Assembly: GCA_013362315.1 (NCBI GenBank)
Contig: JABFWL010000015.1
Coordinates: 1 to 60,115 of the forward strand
Reading direction: 5' to 3'
DNA length: 60,115 nucleotides
From: Catenulispora sp.
GTDB taxonomy: Bacteria > Actinomycetota > Actinomycetes > Streptomycetales > Catenulisporaceae
The position numbers and the translations under genes are program-made. Of the stretch, positions 49,971 to 58,678 are shown piece by piece. How positions within the stretch are numbered: position 1 is the stretch's first letter; every line of letters begins with the position of its first letter. A model generated the notes under the pieces. That model ran no database searches and was not told the DNA's origin. It saw only the letters and a program-made list of their open reading frames with translations.

Positions 49971-51038
49971 GTGCTCAGAATCGGACGTCCTGCCATAGCC
50001 CTTGCGGTCGCGACCGCTTCCCTTGCTGGACTGGCCGGTTGTGGCAGTTCGTCCGGGACGTCCGCGGCGGCCGGATCCTCGGCTGGTGGCAGCCAGTCGC
50101 TGTCCGGGCAGTCGATCACCGTCTACAGCGGCCAGCACGAGCAGACGGTGAAGGTCCTTGCCGCGGACTTCGAGAAGCGCACCGGCGTCAAGGTGAACCT
50201 GCGCTCCGGCGACGAGGCCGAGCTCGCCAATCAGATCCTGCAGGAGGGTTCGGCCTCTCCGGCGGACGTCTTCTACGCCGAGAACCCGCCGGCGTTGAGC
50301 GTTCTGGACGAGAAGGGCCTGCTCGCCCCGGTCGCAGCCGACACCCTCAAAGCCGTCCCGGCCTCGGACAGCTCGGCGAACGGCGACTGGGTCGGCGTCT
50401 CGGCTCGCGCGGCCGCGTTCGTCGCCACGAGCGGCACCCCCGCGGACACCGCACCGCCAGCCTCGGTGCTGGATCTGGCCAAGCCGGAGTGGAAGGGCCG
50501 CCTGGGCATAGCGCCGTCGGAGACCGACTTCGCACCGGTCGTGACGCGCGTGATCCACAGCGCGGGGGCCGATGCGGCCAAGGCCTGGCTGCTGGGCCTG
50601 AAGGCCAACGCCAAGGTCTACAACAGCAACGAGGACCTATCCGCCGCGGTCAACTCCGGCGAGGTGCAGGGCGGCGTCATCGACCACTACTACTGGTTCC
50701 GGCTGCGTGATGAGAAGGGTGCCGGCGACACCCATAGCGTGCTGCACTATTTCACCAAGGGCGATCCCGGCGCGCTCGTCGACGTCTCCGGGGCCGGGAT
50801 CCTCAAGAGCAGCAAGCACCAGCAGGCCGCGCAGGCGCTCCTAGCCTACCTCGACAGCACGCCGGCTCAGCAGCTGATCGCGTCATCGCAGAGCTATGAG
50901 TATCCGCTGGTCGCCGGGGTCCAGGGCCGTAGCGGACTCGTCGCGCTCGGCACCGTCGGCACGGTGGCCGACGCCACCCAGCTCGGCGACGGCAAGCAGG
51001 CCCTGCAGTTGCTGCAGGACACCGGCCTGCTGCAGTGA
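49971..51038 (+). CDS. Fe(III) ABC transporter substrate-binding lipoprotein
   Basis: The product is 355 residues. A signal with lipobox LAGLAGCGSS anchors it outside the membrane. The mature part is of the FbpA/FutA type: LSGQSITVYSGQHEQTVKVL, GVKVNLRSGDEAELANQI, PADVFYAENPPALSVLDEKG and GVIDHYYWFRLRDE, the last carrying the paired Tyr that coordinate iron. GTG at 49971 follows GGAGAG about 10 nt upstream. It heads a three-gene overlapping operon under the iron box. Confidence 0.92.
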   Translation: MLRIGRPAIALAVATASLAGLAGCGSSSGTSAAAGSSAGGSQSLSGQSITVYSGQHEQTVKVLAADFEKRTGVKVNLRSGDEAELANQILQEGSASPADVFYAENPPALSVLDEKGLLAPVAADTLKAVPASDSSANGDWVGVSARAAAFVATSGTPADTAPPASVLDLAKPEWKGRLGIAPSETDFAPVVTRVIHSAGADAAKAWLLGLKANAKVYNSNEDLSAAVNSGEVQGGVIDHYYWFRLRDEKGAGDTHSVLHYFTKGDPGALVDVSGAGILKSSKHQQAAQALLAYLDSTPAQQLIASSQSYEYPLVAGVQGRSGLVALGTVGTVADATQLGDGKQALQLLQDTGLLQ

Positions 51039-52606
51039 GGAATCCGCTCCCGGCGCTCGGCCCGGCACCGCTGTCGCGGTGCCGGGCCGTTGGCGTGCTC
51101 CCGCTGCTCGCCTTCGCCGTCGTCGCCGTCCTGGCTCTGCCGCTGGTCTTCGTCGGCATGCAGGCCGCACAGGCAGGCTGGGCCGAGGCCGGCCGGCTGT
51201 TCTCCCGACCCCTGGTCGGGACGCTGGTTTGGCACACTGTTGAGTTGACCGCGGCGGTCACCTCGGCGTGCGTCGTCATCGGGTTCGGTGCCGCCTATCT
51301 CCTCGAGCGCACCGATCTGCCCGGCCGCAGGTGGTGGATGGTGCTGCTGGCTCTGCCGCTGGCGGTGCCGGAGTTCGTCCGTGGCTATTCCTGGGTCTCG
51401 TTGTTCCCCGCGGTTCACGGGTACTGGGGTGCGGTGCTGGTGATGACGTGCTCCCTGTATCCCCTTGTGTTCCTGCCCGTTGCCGCGACCTTGAGAGGCC
51501 GCCACACCGCCGCCGAGGAAGTGTCGCGCAGCCTGGGGCACGGGCCGTGGTTCACCATGTGGCGCGTTACGCTGCCTTTGTGCCGGCCTGCTCTGACCGG
51601 CGGCGCCCTCCTGGTGTCGCTGTACCTGCTGGGTGAATACGGCGCGTTCGCCATGCTGCGGTACACCACCTTCGCGACCGCGATCTACACCGAGTTCCAG
51701 CTCGGGTTCGACGCCGCGTCCGCGTCCTTGCTCGCCTTGGTGCTCGTCGGACTCGCGTTGCTGCTGCTGGGCCTGGACGCGGCGACGGGTCGACGAGGCC
51801 GGATCGCAGTCACCGGTCGCGCCGGCAACGGTTCCCGCCTGGCCCGGCTGGGACGGTGGCGGATCGCGGCCCTGGCGGGGCTTATCGGCGTCGTCGGCAT
51901 TTCACTCGGCGTTCCCTGCTACGCCCTCGGATACTGGCTCATCAAGGGAAGCTCGACCACCCTCCCTTCGGCTTCGGTGTTCGGCGCCACGCTCACGACC
52001 CTCGGTTACGCCTTCGCCGCGGCCCTGGTGTCGACCGTCGCGGCCGTGCCGGTTGCGCTGTACGCGTGGCGCCGCGATACCCGGCTGGCCCGCGCTGCGG
52101 AGCGCGCGGCGTATGTCACGCGCGCGCTGCCCGGCATCGCCGTCGCGCTGTCAGTGGTCTTCTTCGCCATCCGCTACGCCCAGCCGCTGTACCAGCAGCC
52201 GCCTCTGCTCGTCGCCGGCTACGTGATCCTGTACTTCCCGCTGGCTCTCACGGCGATCCGGGGCGCACTCGCCCAGGTCCCGCCAGGCGTCGAAGAAGTC
52301 GCCCGCTCACTGGGCACCCGCCCGACCGCCGTCCTGCTCAGGGTCACGCTCCCGCTGATCCGGCCGGGACTCGGAGCCGCCCTGGCGATGGTGGCCCTCA
52401 CCGCGAGCACGGAACTGACCGCCACTTTGCTGCTGCGTCCGACCGGGACCGACACCCTGGCCACCCGGTTCTGGGCCTACACCAGCGGCTTGGCCTACGG
52501 CGCCGCGGCGCCCTACGCCGCGCTGATGACCGCGATGTCCGTGCCATCCGTCCTCCTGCTCACCCGCCGCACGCTCGGCGCCGACCATCGGGTGGAGACA
52601 TCATGA
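51035..52606 (+). CDS. Fe(III) ABC transporter permease (two fused domains)
   Basis: The product is 523 residues with about twelve membrane segments in two repeats of the FbpB type. Each repeat carries an EAA-type loop: AEEVSRSLGHGPWFTMWRVT in the first, GVEEVARSLGTRPTAVLLRV in the second. GTG at 51035 overlaps the binding-protein stop (GTGA). It forms the membrane channel for ferric iron delivered by the lipoprotein. Confidence 0.92.
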   Translation: MRNPLPALGPAPLSRCRAVGVLPLLAFAVVAVLALPLVFVGMQAAQAGWAEAGRLFSRPLVGTLVWHTVELTAAVTSACVVIGFGAAYLLERTDLPGRRWWMVLLALPLAVPEFVRGYSWVSLFPAVHGYWGAVLVMTCSLYPLVFLPVAATLRGRHTAAEEVSRSLGHGPWFTMWRVTLPLCRPALTGGALLVSLYLLGEYGAFAMLRYTTFATAIYTEFQLGFDAASASLLALVLVGLALLLLGLDAATGRRGRIAVTGRAGNGSRLARLGRWRIAALAGLIGVVGISLGVPCYALGYWLIKGSSTTLPSASVFGATLTTLGYAFAAALVSTVAAVPVALYAWRRDTRLARAAERAAYVTRALPGIAVALSVVFFAIRYAQPLYQQPPLLVAGYVILYFPLALTAIRGALAQVPPGVEEVARSLGTRPTAVLLRVTLPLIRPGLGAALAMVALTASTELTATLLLRPTGTDTLATRFWAYTSGLAYGAAAPYAALMTAMSVPSVLLLTRRTLGADHRVETS

Positions 52607-53637
52607 GCGGCCTGTCCATCAGCGGACTTCACGCGGGCCACGGCCGGACCGGGATCCTCGACGGCATCGACCTCGCCGTGCCGAATGGTGCGCTGGCCTG
52701 TGTCCTGGGCCCGTCAGGCTGCGGCAAGAGCACCCTGCTGAGAGTCATCGCAGGCTTCCATCCGGCCAAGAGCGGACGGATCATGCTCGGTGACCGTGTC
52801 CTGGACGACGGCCGGCTCCGGCTGCCCGCCGAGCGTCGCCGCGTCGGATACGTCCCCCAGGACGGTGCGCTGTTCCCGCACCTGAGCGTCGCCGGGAACA
52901 TCGGATTCGGACTTTCCCGCGGCGGCAGACGCGACCGCGTCGCGGAACTCGTCGAACTGGTCGGCCTCACCGGGCTCGAAAAGCGCTATCCGCACCAGCT
53001 TTCGGGCGGTCAGCAGCAGCGCGTCGCCCTGGCCCGGGCTTTGGCGCCGCAGCCGGAACTTCTGCTGCTGGACGAGCCGTTCGCCGCCCTGGACGCGGCC
53101 TTGAGAACCGAGGTCCGAGCCGAGGTCGCCGCGATGCTGCGACGAGCGGGCACCACGGCGATCCTGGTCACCCACGACCATGAAGAGGCCTTGACCTTCG
53201 CGGACGTCATCGCCGTCATGCGCGACGGCCGCATCGCCCAGACCGGAACGCCCGACGCGCTGTACCACCGGCCGGCGGACGCGGGCGTAGCGCGCTTCCT
53301 GGGCGAAGCCAACCTGCTGGCTGCCGAGATCGAGAACGGCAGCGCCCGCACCGCCTTCGGTGAGCTGCCGCTCACCAACGCAGCTCACGAGGCGAGGAAC
53401 GCGATGGTCATGGTCCGCCCTCGTCAGGTACGCCTGGCAGCCTCGGCCTACCCGGGTACGGTGAAGGCCCGAGTCGCCCATTGCCACTTCCGAGGCCACG
53501 ACTATCGCGTCGAGATCGTCACCGCCCAAGGAGATGACCTGCCCGGCCGCCTCATCGCCTACATCGACACCGCCCCGCCGCAGATCGGCGACACCGTCCA
53601 TGTCGCGATCCATGGCCAGGCGCACCACTGTCCCTGA
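52603..53637 (+). CDS. Fe(III) ABC transporter ATP-binding protein
   Basis: The product is 344 residues. Walker A is LGPSGCGKSTLL, the Q-loop VPQDGALFP, the signature HQLSGGQQQRVALARAL, Walker B LLLLDEPFAALD and the switch VTHDHEEAL. A C-terminal TOBE-like region of about 100 residues follows (MVMVRPRQVRL). ATG at 52603 overlaps the permease stop (ATGA). It powers ferric iron import and completes the FbpABC-type operon. The 144 bp after it hold no gene. Confidence 0.93.
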   Translation: MSGLSISGLHAGHGRTGILDGIDLAVPNGALACVLGPSGCGKSTLLRVIAGFHPAKSGRIMLGDRVLDDGRLRLPAERRRVGYVPQDGALFPHLSVAGNIGFGLSRGGRRDRVAELVELVGLTGLEKRYPHQLSGGQQQRVALARALAPQPELLLLDEPFAALDAALRTEVRAEVAAMLRRAGTTAILVTHDHEEALTFADVIAVMRDGRIAQTGTPDALYHRPADAGVARFLGEANLLAAEIENGSARTAFGELPLTNAAHEARNAMVMVRPRQVRLAASAYPGTVKARVAHCHFRGHDYRVEIVTAQGDDLPGRLIAYIDTAPPQIGDTVHVAIHGQAHHCP

Positions 53638-53781
53638 TGATCCTTCAGCGAAGCGCCGGATGTGACGATTCAGGCCGCCTCGGCCGTCCGCTGAGGCTCG
53701 CTGCCGTCTTGCCGTACGGCGTCATCCTGCGCTGTCCGTGTCCGCTGCGCCATCCTCGCGCGAAACCTCAGGGAGCCCGTC

Positions 53782-55089
53782 GTGGTATCCGATGTCGCGG
53801 CGCTGTACTGCCGCACACCCCGAAGGCAGGATCCGGACCCGGTCGGGATCGACGTCCAGGAGGCCCTGGGCGTCGCCGAAGCGCGGCGACTGGGGCTGGA
53901 CCTGCCGCCCCGGTGTGTGTACATAGACCATCGTGGCATTGACTGGCAACGAGGCCGGCCCAGGGCCGGCTGGGATGGTCTTCTGAGTGCGTTGCGTGCC
54001 GGCGGCGTGGGTTCTGTCCTGCTATACCGGCCCGAATCCCTGGCCTCGCAGTCCTTCGACCTCGCAGAGCTCTTCGCCCTCGCCGACGAGCGGGGGATCA
54101 CGCTGCACGGGTTCGGGGCCGATTCGGAACGGCGAGACGCCGCCTTCTGGGCGGCCCTGCGAAATACTGTCGAGACGGTCTGCGCGACCCGGTCGATGGT
54201 GTCAGCTGCGGCGCAGTCCGCACACATTGCGGCGGCTGTGAGCGGGCGTCCGCATGGCGGGGGACGGCGACCCTATGGCTATACCACCGGTATGGGCGAA
54301 CTGGTGGCCGCTGAAGCGGCGATCGTCGCAGAGATCTTCGACAGGTTCGTCGAAGGGGCTTCGCTGCGTTCCATCGCCCAGGACCTCAATGCCCGCGGTG
54401 TGCCGACGTCCACCGGGAAGAGCTGGAGCGTCGGAGGAATCGGGCGGATCGTGGACGCGCCCCGGTACGCGGGACTGCGGGTCAGGCACGGCGAGGTCGT
54501 GGCGGGCCGAACCGCCGTCTGGCCACCGTGCGTCGATGTCGATGTGTGGGAGCGAGCCCGCGCCCTCCGTCGTGGAGCCGGGCAGGAGCGGCCCCGGCAT
54601 GTCTACCTCCTGACCGGGCTCGTGGTGTGTGCGGTGTGCGGCGGGCACATGGTGGGGTCGTCGGTGAACGGCTACCGGGTCTACGCCTGCGCCGGGCACC
54701 TGCCGTCGAGCCCCGGCCACCGGCGGCGCTACATCAGCGCGGACAATCTCGAAGGCCAGGTCGTCGAGCAAGCGCTCGTCATGCTCGAAGGCTGGGAAGC
54801 GGAGGATGCGCGGACTGTGCCGATCGCCTCGCCCTACGAGGTGCCCGATCCCTCGGCCAACTCCACTGCGCCTCGCGCCCTCATCGTCATCCGGTCGGCC
54901 GCGGCCATGGACGGCGTCGTGATCGGGCCAGGGGCGCGATTCGCCTGGAACCGGCTCAGCGCCGAGCATAAGGCCGCTGTACTGCGTTTCCTGTTCACGG
55001 TGATCCGTATCGGCCCCTCCACCAAACCCCGACCGGTGTTCGACGCGGGCCGCGCCGATATCGTCCCGGCAGTGCTGCGGCGACCATAA
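53782..55089 (+). CDS. Large serine recombinase-like protein with degenerate catalytic site
   Basis: The product is 435 residues. The zinc ribbon (VVCAVCGGHMVGSSVNGYRV, then YACAGHL) and the recombinase domain (GGGRRPYGYTTG; EIFDRFVEGASLRSIAQDLN; ARGVPTSTGKSWSVGGIGRI) are well preserved. In the N-terminal resolvase domain the usual YxRxS(T)D is VAALYCRTPRRQD, so the nucleophile Ser is gone. The DRLxR segment is replaced by LLYRPESLASQSFDLAELF. It therefore probably binds but does not cut DNA, or is on the way to loss. GTG at 53782 has GGGAG 6 nt upstream. Confidence 0.85.
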   Translation: MVSDVAALYCRTPRRQDPDPVGIDVQEALGVAEARRLGLDLPPRCVYIDHRGIDWQRGRPRAGWDGLLSALRAGGVGSVLLYRPESLASQSFDLAELFALADERGITLHGFGADSERRDAAFWAALRNTVETVCATRSMVSAAAQSAHIAAAVSGRPHGGGRRPYGYTTGMGELVAAEAAIVAEIFDRFVEGASLRSIAQDLNARGVPTSTGKSWSVGGIGRIVDAPRYAGLRVRHGEVVAGRTAVWPPCVDVDVWERARALRRGAGQERPRHVYLLTGLVVCAVCGGHMVGSSVNGYRVYACAGHLPSSPGHRRRYISADNLEGQVVEQALVMLEGWEAEDARTVPIASPYEVPDPSANSTAPRALIVIRSAAAMDGVVIGPGARFAWNRLSAEHKAAVLRFLFTVIRIGPSTKPRPVFDAGRADIVPAVLRRP

Positions 55090-55401
55090 CCAATGTTCGC
55101 CCTCTCAACGCACATACCGGAAACCGCACAGGCCCCGGCGACGTTCGCGCCCATGTCATGCTCGAGGGCTGATCAAGAGCTTCGCTGCCTGCGGCACGGG
55201 TTGCCGGCGGCTCCGGGCGCGGCCGTAACCGGCGATGCACGGCCGGACCCGAGCCATCGGATGGCCGCCGGGTTACCAGATACCAACGCATGACCAAAAC
55301 TTTGCCAAACCGATGCTGTACAACGCGAAACGCGAACCGGCATGCGGCTCAACCGAGGTGATCGCCTCGCTACGCACGGGGTCTTCCATCAAGGAGAGCA
55401 C
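55090..55401 (+). other. 312-bp region without a supportable gene
   Basis: The segment between the recombinase and the signal-peptide stub has no frame with family features. Its last 100 bp are AT-richer (around 55,290-55,330) and could hold the promoter of the stub gene. No repeat or att-like core is evident. Confidence 0.5.
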
Positions 55402-55494
55402 ATGCGCAAAAGCACAGCCGCCGGCCTGACGGGCATAGCCGCGATCGCGGCGTCCGTGGCCGGCGTCGCCGCCCCGGCCCAGGCCGCCCGGTGA
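55402..55494 (+). pseudogene. Signal-peptide stub of a truncated secreted protein
   Basis: ATG 55402 has AAGGAG 6 nt upstream and is followed by a complete Sec signal peptide (MRKSTAAGLTGIAAIAASVA, then cleavage-like APAQA-AR), but a TGA comes immediately after, at residue 31. Nothing of the mature protein remains; the next bases belong to a chimeric fragment on the other strand. It marks a deletion or rearrangement junction. Confidence 0.65.
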
Positions 55495-55512
55495 TACCGA
55501 CCGGGATCGTGG

Positions 55513-55919
55513 CTATGACCAGCAGCCAGGCCAGGCGCAGGGTGAGTTCTCGAGGCGGCGGGTGCGGGCGGAGGTGATGAGCCCGCCGATGATGCGCACC
55601 CAGTCTCGCCAGTAGAACAGCAGCAGGGCGCAGGCGGTGGCCACGTGCAGGGCGACGATGAACGCCAGGTACGGCGACGTCTCGGAGGTCGCGGTGGAGT
55701 TCTCGGGGCCAGGGCGATGCCCACGCCGCCGGCGCCGCAGGCCAGTTCCAGGACGCGGTCTCCCGGGCGCGGTGCGGCCATGCGGATCATCTCGGCCGTG
55801 ACGACTTGCGCCCGCCGTTCGACGTAGTCGGCGTGTTCCTCCCACGGCGCGGCGACCGCGGCCCACATGCCGTGGACCTGCTGGCGGATGGCTTCGGGGG
55901 CAGGGGTTGCGGTGGTCAT
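55513..55919 (-). pseudogene. Chimeric remnant: methyltransferase 5' end joined to an UppP/BacA fragment
   Basis: From ATG 55919 the frame encodes the start of a class I methyltransferase (AIRQQVHGMWAAVAAPWEEH; RPGDRVLELACGAGGVGIAL) for about 70 residues. After about 55,705 a different frame carries an internal piece of undecaprenyl-diphosphatase: SPYLAFIVALHVATACALLL and FYWRDWVRIIGG. Neither has its remaining domain, so both are dead fragments fused by deletion. The start region faces the tetR gene across the operator, so expression of the stub would be TetR-controlled. Confidence 0.7.
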
Positions 55920-55938
55920 GGCGACCTCCCATATTCGT

Positions 55939-55953
55939 TGCACGTGGCGTGCA
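55939..55953. promoter_or_regulatory. Inverted repeat, candidate TetR operator
   Basis: TGCACG-TGG-CGTGCA is a perfect 6+3+6 inverted repeat in the 58-bp gap between the methyltransferase remnant and tetR. A -10-like TAGACT at 55966-55971 stands 6 nt before the GTG of tetR. The position suits autorepression and control of the divergent gene. Confidence 0.6.
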
Positions 55954-55977
55954 CTGAATTTGTTCTAGACTACACCC

Positions 55978-56619
55978 GTGACAGAGGAGGTCAAGCGGCG
56001 CTACCACGCCCCGCAACGCGCCGAACAGGCGACGGCGCGGCGGGCATCCCTGGTCGACGCGGCCGCGAAACTGTTCGCCGAGCACGGCTACGCCGCCACG
56101 ACCATGCCGGCGATCGCAGACCGGGCCGGCGTCTCGCTGCGGACCGCACACGCCGCGTTCGGGACGAAGAGCCGCCTGCTGCGCGCGGTCTGGGATCGCG
56201 CCCTCAAGGGCGACCTGGGCGAGGAGCCCATGGCCGACCGGCCGTGGTACCTGGAGGTGCTGGAGCAGCCCGACCCACACCGACAGCTTGAACTCGTCGC
56301 CCGCCATTCCCGGATCGTCAAGGAACGCATCGGCCCGATCCTGAAGGTGATCCGCGGCGGCGCGGAAACCGAACCGGATCTCGCAGAGCTGTGGGAGCTG
56401 ATCCAAAGCGACTTCCGCACCAACCAGAAGGCGATCGTGGAAAGCCTCGCCGCCAAGGGCGCGCTTCGCGACAGCCTGGATGTCGAACGAGGGGCCGACA
56501 TCCTCTGGACGCTGAACAACCCCGACGTCTGGCTGCTCCTGGTGGACCGGCGCGGATGGTCGCCGGCTCAATGGGAAGCGTGGTTCTTGGACGCAGCCGG
56601 CAACCAGCTGATCGGCTGA
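55978..56619 (+). CDS. TetR-family transcriptional regulator
   Basis: The product is 213 residues. Residues 20-70 form the TetR DNA-binding domain (LVDAAAKLFAEHGYAATTMP, then AIADRAGVSLRTAHAAFGTK). The C-terminal ligand domain is helical and ends FLDAAGNQLIG. The start GTG at 55978 lies only 6 nt after a -10-like element and has no ribosome site, so the mRNA is probably leaderless. It is divergent from the methyltransferase remnant, its likely former target. Tandem 9-bp repeats and a hairpin follow its stop. Confidence 0.9.
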   Translation: MTEEVKRRYHAPQRAEQATARRASLVDAAAKLFAEHGYAATTMPAIADRAGVSLRTAHAAFGTKSRLLRAVWDRALKGDLGEEPMADRPWYLEVLEQPDPHRQLELVARHSRIVKERIGPILKVIRGGAETEPDLAELWELIQSDFRTNQKAIVESLAAKGALRDSLDVERGADILWTLNNPDVWLLLVDRRGWSPAQWEAWFLDAAGNQLIG

Positions 56620-56620
56620 C

Positions 56621-56673
56621 GACTGGTCCGACTGGTCCGACTGGCGCGACTGGGCCAGCCGCCCCAGTCGGAC
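56621..56673. repeat. Four 9-bp tandem repeats and hairpin after tetR
   Basis: GACTGGNNN is repeated four times from 56621 to 56656 (GACTGGTCC twice, then GACTGGCGC and GACTGGGCC). GTCCGACTGG at 56635-56644 pairs perfectly with CCAGTCGGAC at 56664-56673. It could act as the tetR terminator, although no T-run follows. Confidence 0.6.
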
Positions 56674-56882
56674 CCGCCAGGCCCCGAGGGCCGGTTGGTC
56701 CCGCCCGCCGGTGGCAAAGCAACGGCATGGGATGCTGCTGCCAGTCGGTGACCTGACCGGAGTAAGGCGGTGCCCTGGAGCATCTGTGTGTCCTGGCACA
56801 CCATCGACAGCCCGCGCAGCGCCATGTCCAAGCCCGGCGCCTCCGGTGCGGCATAGCGCTCCGCGGGAAGGTCCTGGTCGAC

Positions 56883-57326
56883 GTGCAGAGCCGGAACACC
56901 CTGGCCGAGATCGACCCGGCCACCCTGGCGATCACCCGCCGTCTGGACCTGCCCGGTTGCGACCACGACCACGGCCTGGCCCTGGATGCGGCCGAGCGGC
57001 TGGCGTTCGTGGCCTGCGACGGCAACGCCCGGCTGCTGACCGTCGACCTGGACGCCTGGAAGGTCACCGCGAACCAGCCGGTCGGCGTCGACCCCGACGT
57101 CCTGGCCTACGACCCGGCCGCCGCACGGCTGTATGTAGCCTGCGAGTCCGGCTGGCTCACCGTCGCCAACCGGCACGGCAAGACGTTGAACATCACCGGA
57201 TCGGCGCACCTCGCTGACGGCGCGCACGTGGTGGCCGTCGACCCGGTCACGCACCGCAGCTACTACCCCGTCCCGGCCGGGCCCGGCGGCAGGCCGGCCC
57301 TGCTGATCGAAGAGCCGACGACCTGA
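56883..57326 (+). pseudogene. 5'-truncated YncE-like beta-propeller protein
   Basis: The frame from GTG 56883 gives about 147 residues of repeats typical of YncE/WD40-like surface propellers: NTLAEIDPATLAITRRLDLP, LALDAAERLAFVACDGNARL, LTVDLDAWKVTANQPVGVDP and LYVACESGWLTVANRHGKTL. In-frame coding continues upstream without a start (GKVLVDVQSRNTLAEID), and the N-terminal signal peptide and first blades are missing. It is best read as the remnant of a longer gene. Upstream bases 56,674-56,870 contain no intact gene. Confidence 0.6.
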
Positions 57327-57349
57327 CGGCGGCGCCGAAGGAGGACACG

Positions 57350-57721
57350 ATGACCACGACCCTGGCCTCGGACCCGGTGTTCGGCAACGCCCACATCCTT
57401 GGAACCGCCGCTTTGACAGCCGTGTTCGCGCTCGCCGCGGCCATCTGGCGGCTGGGCCGCGACGCCTGGATCGACGCGGTCGGCGTCGCGGTGGCCGCCG
57501 GGGCCTCGGTGTTCCTGTTCCGGGCCAGCGCCAACATGCCCCAGCTCAACGCCGACGGGATCTCCGGATTCTCGGCCGACGACTGGCTCGCCCCCGTGCT
57601 CACCTACGTGTTCGTGTCCGTATACGCCGCCGCCCGGCCTCCGGCCGACCCGCGCCGTTTCGCCCAGACCCGGGCGCTGGCCGTCGTGGCCTCGCTGGCC
57701 GTGAACGTCATCACCATCTGA
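57350..57721 (+). CDS. Small membrane protein
   Basis: The product is 123 residues with four predicted membrane segments (ALTAVFALAAAIW; VGVAVAAGASVFLF; LAPVLTYVFVSVYA; ALAVVASLAVNVITI). ATG at 57350 has GAAGGAGG 5-6 nt upstream. It lies 23 nt after the propeller remnant and 41 nt before the phosphotransferase, so it may belong to the same small operon. No family is recognised. Confidence 0.65.
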   Translation: MTTTLASDPVFGNAHILGTAALTAVFALAAAIWRLGRDAWIDAVGVAVAAGASVFLFRASANMPQLNADGISGFSADDWLAPVLTYVFVSVYAAARPPADPRRFAQTRALAVVASLAVNVITI

Positions 57722-57762
57722 ACACCACCGCGGCGGCTACCACCACCGAGAAGAGGGGTTCC

Positions 57763-58669
57763 ATGGGACGGGCCGACGTCTACCTGCAGCCGGAGGCGAA
57801 AGACCCGGTGCTGTCCGAAGCCACCGTGCTGAAGATCGCTGCGGCGCACACCGACCGTGCGGCCCGCGTCCTGGAGGTCGACGAGTCCGGCGGGGAGGCG
57901 CGTGCCGACCTGCTGGACGGCGACGTGGTGGTCATAACCCAGCGCCCGCACCGGTTGCGCCCTCGCACGTCCCTGGCCAAGGAGGCGCGCTTGCTGGAGC
58001 ACCTGGCCGTACCGCTGGGCGAACGTGTTCCGCAGCTGTTCGGATACGGCCGCCTGGACGCTCCCGAAGGGGAGGTGGAGTACCTGGTGATCAGCCGGAT
58101 GCCCGGCCACGCGGTCCGGCACCGGACTGTGGCCGGGGAGATCCGGGGCGCGCTGCTGTCCGCCACGGGTCGGATGCTCGCCCGGCTGCACACCGTCCCC
58201 ACCGACGCACTGCTGAAGGAGGACGGGCTGTTCCCGGTCGACCCGGACGGGGCGGCCTTGCGCACCCGCATGGAAGCCGGATTCGCCGACCTGGTCGAGC
58301 TGATCGGGCAGCGGCCCGAGACCTGGCAGTCGCCGATGGCACCGGCCCAGGTCGCCGAGCAGGCGCTGGCGTTGCTGCCGGACACGTTCGTCCCGGTGGC
58401 GCTGCATTCCAATCCCGGCCCCACCCACGTGTTCTGCGACGAGACCGGCACGCTGACCGGCGTCATCGACTTCGGCGACTCCTACCTCAGCCATCCGGTG
58501 CTGGACTTGCGCAGCTGGCCGGACCCTCGACGGTGCGCGCCCGGGCGTGGACTTCGAGGCCGCCTGGACAGCGGCCATGATCTACACCGACGTCGCTGTG
58601 CTGGCCTCCCGACCCGAACTGGCCGACGCCGCGGCCGCCGACCTCACCGGACGCCTGGGGCGAGGCTGA
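57763..58669 (+). pseudogene. APH-family kinase with frameshift and altered catalytic loop
   Basis: The frame from ATG 57763 encodes the N-lobe and most of the C-lobe, including VVITQRPHRLRPRTSLAKEA and VIDFGDSYLSHPVLDLRSW. The catalytic loop reads ALHSNPGPTHVFCD where relatives have HGDxGPxH, so the essential Asp is lost. At about 58,526-58,535 the reading frame breaks: the normal C-terminus (PGVDFEAAWTAAMIYTDVAV, then LASRPELAD...) continues one base over to TGA 58669. The total length implies one extra base. It looks like an inactive gene or, less likely, a sequencing error on an already altered kinase. Confidence 0.7.
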
Positions 58670-58678
58670 GCACCGCCG

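Noticed and set aside
53782..55089. The serine recombinase as the integrase responsible for the tRNA-Lys site
   Set aside because: tRNA 3' ends are usually targets of tyrosine integrases, and this protein lacks its catalytic serine; no tyrosine integrase was found in the window.
56391..56756. Collagen-like GPTGPTG pattern in a frame over and after tetR
   Set aside because: It arises only from reading the GACTGGNNN tandem repeats in another frame; no start or context supports a collagen-like protein.
56740..56830. Minus-strand fragment resembling an ABC ATPase Q-loop (LRGLSMVCQDTQMLQGT)
   Set aside because: Suggestive, but under 40 residues without Walker motifs; too short to call a feature.
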